Origin: Holdemanella porci
Lineage (GTDB): Bacteria; Bacillota_I; Bacilli_A; Erysipelotrichales; Erysipelotrichaceae
NCBI RefSeq assembly: GCF_019052655.1
Contig: NZ_JAHQVB010000044.1
Span: 1 to 17,849 of the forward strand
DNA: 17,849 bases
Direction of reading: 5' to 3'
Positions 14,809 through 17,849 of this stretch are shown here, piece after piece (the stretch's first letter is position 1; each line of letters begins with the position of its first letter). A model generated the notes under the pieces. It did not search any database. It was given only the letters and a program-made list of their open reading frames with translations, and was not told where the DNA came from. The position numbers and the translations under genes are program-made.

Positions 14809-14834
14809 AAAGAGACTGTTCAAAGTCTCTTTTA
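14809..14834 (+). terminator. Terminator of the EamA gene
   Basis: AAAGAGACT (14809-14817) pairs with AGTCTCTTT (14824-14832) around a 6-base loop, with more T and an AT-rich tail after it. Confidence 0.8.
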
Positions 14835-14843
14835 ATTTGAGTA

Positions 14844-14919
14844 TAAAAAAAGAGTTGGCTTTAAATAAATGTGAAATGGTGCCAACTCTCGGAGATGTTG
14901 ATTAGTGAGTTAATCAACG
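14844..14919 (-). ncRNA. Candidate two-hairpin small RNA, copy A
   Basis: Read on the minus strand: an extended -10 TGTTAGACT (14925-14933), six bases, then GTTGATTA pairing with TAATCAAC (14911-14918 and 14897-14904), then CATCTCC, then a 9-bp hairpin AGAGTTGGC/GCCAACTCT (14881-14889 and 14851-14859) and a T tail. The transcript would be about 76 bases with no plausible ORF. The copy at 17187-17274 has the same order of parts and the same six-base distance from -10 to first hairpin. I do not recognise a known RNA family. Confidence 0.5.
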
Positions 14920-14931
14920 TATTAAGTCTAA

Positions 14932-15493
14932 CATGAAGATGTTTGAAAATAAAGAGAAGATTTAAAATTATCAATTGATGGTCAAAAGAAAAAGTATAAT
15001 CCAAATGATTATTGGCAGTTAAATAACCAGAATCCTAGATTGGCATCTAGTTTAAGACCGGATACTATTTTAAAAAGAGATGGCGCAACTTATATTCTTG
15101 ATGCTAAGATGTATCAGTATGGTGTTACGAAGGATGTAAGAGATTTACCGGAAACACAATCAATTCAAAAACAAATTACATATGGAGATCATGTCTTTAA
15201 TACATTAGATAAATCAGATAATCCTAAAGTAAGAAATGTGTTTGTTTTGCCATACAATAAGAAATTAGAGGATTTTTTTGAACGATCCTAATACTTTAAA
15301 ATATAACGATGGAAATCTAGCATATTTCGGTCAGGCATATACTGATTGGAGGAATGCAGAAGATCCTAAAGATTATGAAAAAGTATGTGCATTTGGTATA
15401 GATTTTAATTACTTGCTTGAGAACTATAATAGACCTGATTATGCTATTATAGATACTTTATGTAAAAGAATTGAAGAATTAATTAGTAAATAA
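14932..15493 (+). pseudogene. LlaJI-type restriction endonuclease, C-terminal remnant
   Basis: The frames encode LSIDGQKKKYNPNDYW, then SLRPDTILKRDGATYILDAK and LPETQSIQKQITYGDHVF, the nuclease region of LlaJI-family restriction enzymes, with D and DAK as likely catalytic residues. The 5' part, normally a few hundred codons, is missing: similarity starts near 14932. One frame change lies near 14956, and another in the seven-T run at 15275-15281, where removing one T joins LEDF to LNDPNTLKYNDGNLAYFG. The last frame ends at 15493. No methyltransferase or McrB-like partner is present. The truncation point abuts the small RNA promoter at 14925-14933. Confidence 0.72.
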
Positions 15494-15508
15494 TTAAATT
15501 ATAAATGT

Positions 15509-15534
15509 AAGGCTCTTTTGTTAGAGTCTTTTTT
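15509..15534 (+). terminator. Terminator after the restriction remnant
   Basis: AAGGCTCT (15509-15516) pairs with AGAGTCTT (15523-15530) with one G-T pair, followed by more T. Confidence 0.8.
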
Positions 15535-15558
15535 AGTAAAAATAATATGAAAAAGCAG

Positions 15559-15587
15559 TTGACATAATAACGCAATAGCGCTATTAT
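15559..15587 (+). promoter_or_regulatory. Consensus promoter and palindromic operator of the AIPR-XRE operon
   Basis: TTGACA (15559-15564) and TATTAT (15582-15587) have exactly 17-base spacing. Between and over them is a palindrome, ATAATAACGC (15564-15573) and GCGCTATTAT (15578-15587), matching at 9 of 10 positions. It fills the spacer and -10, so a bound repressor, most likely the XRE protein at the end of this operon, would shut the promoter. Confidence 0.75.
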
Positions 15588-15605
15588 AAAACCACGATAT
15601 GAAAG

Positions 15606-15658
15606 TATTACTTATATATAGTAATAGCCTGTCGAGATTCTGGTCTCGGGTAGGACAG
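15606..15658 (+). promoter_or_regulatory. Structured leader of the AIPR gene
   Basis: About 95 bases separate the predicted start site from the AIPR ATG. TATTACT (15606-15612) pairs with AGTAATA (15620-15626). Next, CTGT-CGAGA (15629-15637) pairs with TCTCG (15644-15648) and, across a six-base bulge, ACAG (15655-15658). Both hairpins end before the strong AAAAGGAGG ribosome site at 15674-15682. They may be RNA control elements or protein-binding sites; I match no known riboswitch. Confidence 0.4.
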
Positions 15659-15689
15659 TCGATCTAAAATAATAAAAGGAGGACTTAAT

Positions 15690-16856
15690 ATGTCAATTAG
15701 AAAAACTATGTTTGTAAAAGAAAATTCATTTCGTAAATTGGATGATCCATTCAATGATTCAACAAAAAAGTATTTGTTTTACGTAAAAGTTGGGGATGTT
15801 CCTGAAGGTATTCCGATGGCAACAAACCCGCGAGACCAAAGACTTACATCTGGTGTGGCTCAGGCAATAAAAGAATCCTTGGAAAGTAATGATGGATATT
15901 TTCATCTAAAAAACAGAGGTATTGTAATCTCAGCTAAGAGTTGTACTTACAATAATAAAACAAAAGAAGTTACCATCAATTTTACAGATGATATGTTACA
16001 TGGAAATATTGATGGTGGGCATACTTATAAAATTGTTTGTGATCACCGTAATGATAATTTAGATCAATATGTACAGTTTGAGGTGATGACAGGGGTTGAA
16101 GATATCATCGAAAAATTGGCCGAAGCACGTAATACTTCCGTTCAAGTGGATGAAAAGTCCATGGCAGAACTTAAACAAAAATTTGATCCTATTAAAGAAG
16201 GTTTAGAAGGAATGTCATTCTATCAAAGAATTGCATTTAAACAAAATCAACAGGCATTTGATGATAACACCAACAAAAAGCTTAAAATGATTGATGCACG
16301 AGAAGTTGTTTCTATTGTTAATATGTTCAATATTGATAAATTTGATTCAGTGACTCACCCTATTAAAGCATATTCATCAAAAGCTAATATGTTAGATATG
16401 TATCTTAAGGATCCTGAATATTACCGTAAGTATGTTAATATTATGCCTGACATTTTTGATTTGTATGATGCGATTGAAACTGAATTTGCAGATGCATTTA
16501 ACAACACAGGTGGTAGATATGGTCGTAAAAAATATGCAGGGTATAAAGATGGAAAAGTTATTGGAACATCAAAATTTGGACTTCAAAAAATTAAATACAA
16601 AATTCCAGATGGATTAATTTATCCTGCAGTGGCAGCATTCCGTTCTTTGGTAGTATATAATTCTAATACAGATAAATATGAATGGAAAAATGGAGTAAAT
16701 CCTATATATGTTTGGGATAAGTGCAAGGAAAACATGACAGTACAGATCATGAACTTTGCAACTGCAATTGGAGATAATCCTAATGCAGTAGGTAAGGATT
16801 CAAATATTTGGAACCTGGCATATATGACTGTTTTACTCCAGCAGGGGACAAACTAA
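15690..16856 (+). CDS. AIPR-family protein (abortive infection/phage resistance-like)
   Basis: 388 residues. The motif FHLKNRGIVIS (71-81) followed 25 residues later by GNIDGGHTYKIV (105-116) corresponds to the paired NxGI and (V/I)xGxxT signatures of AIPR proteins, here in a variant with DGGHT. Such proteins are linked to abortive phage infection, but their biochemical activity is not well established. No membrane segment or signal peptide; cytoplasmic. The ribosome site AAAAGGAGG is very strong, yet the promoter carries an operator, a pattern suited to a product that must be held off until needed. One base separates its stop from the XRE gene. Family assignment is by motif only; the fold could be a related ParB/DndB-like group. 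Confidence 0.62.
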   Translation: MSIRKTMFVKENSFRKLDDPFNDSTKKYLFYVKVGDVPEGIPMATNPRDQRLTSGVAQAIKESLESNDGYFHLKNRGIVISAKSCTYNNKTKEVTINFTDDMLHGNIDGGHTYKIVCDHRNDNLDQYVQFEVMTGVEDIIEKLAEARNTSVQVDEKSMAELKQKFDPIKEGLEGMSFYQRIAFKQNQQAFDDNTNKKLKMIDAREVVSIVNMFNIDKFDSVTHPIKAYSSKANMLDMYLKDPEYYRKYVNIMPDIFDLYDAIETEFADAFNNTGGRYGRKKYAGYKDGKVIGTSKFGLQKIKYKIPDGLIYPAVAAFRSLVVYNSNTDKYEWKNGVNPIYVWDKCKENMTVQIMNFATAIGDNPNAVGKDSNIWNLAYMTVLLQQGTN

Positions 16857-16857
16857 A

Positions 16858-17073
16858 ATGAGAAAAAAATATATTGTAAAGTTAAAGGTAAAAGAAGCAA
16901 TAGAAAAAAGAGATATTACTCAGAAGAAATTAGCTGAGATGTCAAGTATACGAGAATCGACTATCAGTGATATTGTACGTGGTACACGTACAGTGATAAA
17001 TTTTGAACATCTTTCAAAAATTGCAGAAGCATTACAAGTTGAAGACATCAGAGAGTTAATTGATTTTGAATAG
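16858..17073 (+). CDS. XRE (Cro/CI-type) helix-turn-helix regulator
   Basis: 71 residues, little more than the helix-turn-helix domain: KEAIEKRDITQKKLAEMSSI then RESTISDIVRGTRTVINFEH, ending soon after EALQVEDIRELI. It starts one base after the AIPR stop codon, so the two are co-translated. The palindrome over the operon promoter is the likely target, making it an autorepressor that keeps the AIPR gene quiet. Gene order (effector first, regulator second) resembles some toxin-antitoxin and phage-defence control units. Whether it also binds the AIPR protein cannot be told. Confidence 0.88.
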   Translation: MRKKYIVKLKVKEAIEKRDITQKKLAEMSSIRESTISDIVRGTRTVINFEHLSKIAEALQVEDIRELIDFE

Positions 17074-17156
17074 TATGAACGCTATTTTGGATGTTTAGAA
17101 GGCATCTTATGACCCTATTATTGTATATGAAAAATGCAGGAACATATAAATTATAG

Positions 17157-17183
17157 AAAGTCACTCTTAGAAGTGGCTTTTTT
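17157..17183 (+). terminator. Terminator of the AIPR-XRE operon
   Basis: AAAGTCACT (17157-17165) pairs with AGTGGCTTT (17172-17180), one G-T pair, followed by T to 17183. Between the XRE stop (17073) and this hairpin I see no gene. Confidence 0.75.
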
Positions 17184-17186
17184 GAC

Positions 17187-17274
17187 AAAATAAAAGGACC
17201 GGAATGGGCCCGGTCCAGAAATGGGAATGTTGAGAAAGTTAATTGAAAGGGTTAGAGTCTTAACTTAATCAACA
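17187..17274 (-). ncRNA. Candidate two-hairpin small RNA, copy B
   Basis: Read on the minus strand: an extended -10 TGTTATAGT (17280-17288), six bases, then a hairpin closed by GTTGA/TCAAC (17269-17273 with 17229-17233) with an inner AAGTTA/TAACTT stem, then CATTCCC, then a GC-rich hairpin GGACCGG/CCGGTCC (17210-17216 with 17196-17202) and TTTTATTTT. The predicted RNA is about 88 bases. A seven-codon ORF starts just upstream of the first hairpin but is not shared with copy A. This accounts for most of the gap between the XRE gene and the HIT pseudogene. Confidence 0.5.
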
Positions 17275-17372
17275 TAATTACTATAACACGTTTCTATAGG
17301 AAAAGAAAGCGTATTGTTATCGAATGTACACTTGAAAATAAAAATAAAAAAAATGTAAGCATTTATAAACTG

Positions 17373-17381
17373 TGGTATTAT
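17373..17381 (+). promoter_or_regulatory. Extended -10 upstream of the HIT pseudogene
   Basis: TGGTATTAT fits an extended -10 about 25 bases before the HIT coding remains. No good -35 is visible. Confidence 0.4.
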
Positions 17382-17406
17382 AGTTTCTGGAAGAGTAGAC
17401 AAAAAA

Positions 17407-17779
17407 TTGAAAGATCAAAATTGTGCTTATTGCATGGAAGGTGAGTTAGTCGCTGCTTTCGGAATTAAAATTTGTGAACTAGAAAGTTCAAAAGTGTATT
17501 GTTTAAAGAACAGTCTCATCCTGGTCGTGTGATTGTGGCTCATAAGAAGCATGTGAGTGAAATTACAGAGTTGACGGCCCAGGAAAGAGCTGCTTATATG
17601 GAGGATATTAATAGGGTAGCTTGTGCTATGCATGAAATCTTCATTTCCATTTAGTTCCTAAATATAAGGATGGATATGAATGGGGCGATGTATTCGCTAT
17701 GAATCCAGGCGAAAAAACGTTGTCGGATGAAGAGTATCAGGACATTGTTGAAAAATATCGTGCTGTATTATGTAAATAA
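17407..17779 (+). pseudogene. HIT-family nucleotide hydrolase, frameshifted and internally deleted
   Basis: The first frame (TTG 17407 or nearby) reads KDQNCAYCMEGELVAAFGIK, with the CxxC seen at the start of many HIT proteins. A missing T in the tattg near 17500 shifts the frame; the next part reads EQSHPGRVIVAHKKHVSEIT and continues to MHEIF. There the coding jumps to HFHLVPKYKDGYEWGDVFAM, the histidine-triad end, with the usual 15-20 residues in between missing and the frame changed again. The C-terminus to 17779 is otherwise normal. HIT proteins hydrolyse nucleotide monophosphate esters, but this one has lost the segment before the triad and should be dead. Confidence 0.8.
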
Positions 17780-17797
17780 AGGAGCAGCTGCTCCTTT
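17778..17797 (+). terminator. Perfect 20-bp palindrome after the HIT pseudogene
   Basis: AAAGGAGCAGCTGCTCCTTT is its own reverse complement and begins at the stop codon. The T tail is short, so as a terminator it is moderate; it could serve both strands. Confidence 0.6.
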
Positions 17798-17849
17798 CGT
17801 ATTATGAAACCAGGAAGAAAAGTATTCTGGTTAATATAGAATTGTATAA

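Noticed and set aside
14575..14823. Minus-strand open frame inside the EamA gene
   Set aside because: Shadow of a clearly real transporter gene; no initiation signals.
15588..15689. Type III toxin-antitoxin repeat RNA ahead of the AIPR gene
   Set aside because: Type III loci have tandem repeats of about 30-40 bases before the toxin. Only two dissimilar hairpins are present here.
1..17849. CRISPR array, tRNA, rRNA, integrase or transposase
   Set aside because: None found by eye: no regularly spaced repeats, no cloverleaf-like segments and no recombinase motifs in the frames.

Overview
The window looks like chromosomal DNA of a low-GC Gram-positive bacterium (Bacillota). I judge this from AT-rich codons, AGGAGG ribosome sites, a CcpA-like cre site, a LicT/SacY-type antiterminator leader and U-tailed hairpin terminators. 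The gene mix (FrlB-like SIS proteins with a mannose-type PTS, an expanded-type AAA-ATPase/PDDEXK gene, an AIPR gene) suggests a gut Firmicute, perhaps Erysipelotrichia. That family placement is inference.

Layout. 1-373: a minus-strand locus for a 33-residue hydrophobic peptide with a structured leader. 398-3632 (minus): a PLD/SF2-helicase/DUF3427 gene translationally coupled to a Nudix hydrolase. 3682-4944: an unrecognised one-pass membrane protein with a Ser tract and acidic tail. 4968-6858: an operator-rich promoter, a frameshifted GntR/UTRA regulator and an FrlB-like SIS gene broken by an in-frame stop. 6954-8102: a MarR regulator and an overlapping membrane-protein gene under a palindromic operator. 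8201-10119: an AAA-ATPase with an N-terminal helix-turn-helix and a C-terminal PDDEXK nuclease, flanked by a 61-bp direct repeat of the 3' end of the preceding membrane-protein gene. 10302-10600: a second peptide locus, inverted relative to the first. 10690-13863: a sugar PTS operon with a cre site and RAT/terminator leader. Its first gene is a truncated beta-glucoside-type EIIBC fused out of frame to a mannose-type EIIC, followed by intact EIID and an FrlB-like SIS deglycase. 13955-14803: an EamA transporter. 14844-17274: a defence-like island with an LlaJI-type restriction endonuclease remnant and an AIPR-family gene coupled to an XRE regulator, bounded on both sides by copies of a two-hairpin minus-strand small RNA candidate. 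17407-17779: a HIT-family pseudogene.

Common themes. Two fructosamine/aminosugar-type loci are present and both are damaged, so this strain may have lost that pathway or is living on remnants. Five loci carry disabling changes; three involve single-T indels, which could be real decay or sequencing error. The most interesting items are: the duplicated type I toxin-like peptide with a conserved Shine-Dalgarno-sequestering hairpin; the ATPase/nuclease gene bounded by a synonymously diverged gene-end duplication; the paired small RNA candidates with identical promoter-to-hairpin spacing flanking the AIPR island; and the AIPR-XRE unit itself. No tRNA, rRNA, CRISPR array, transposase or integrase was seen.
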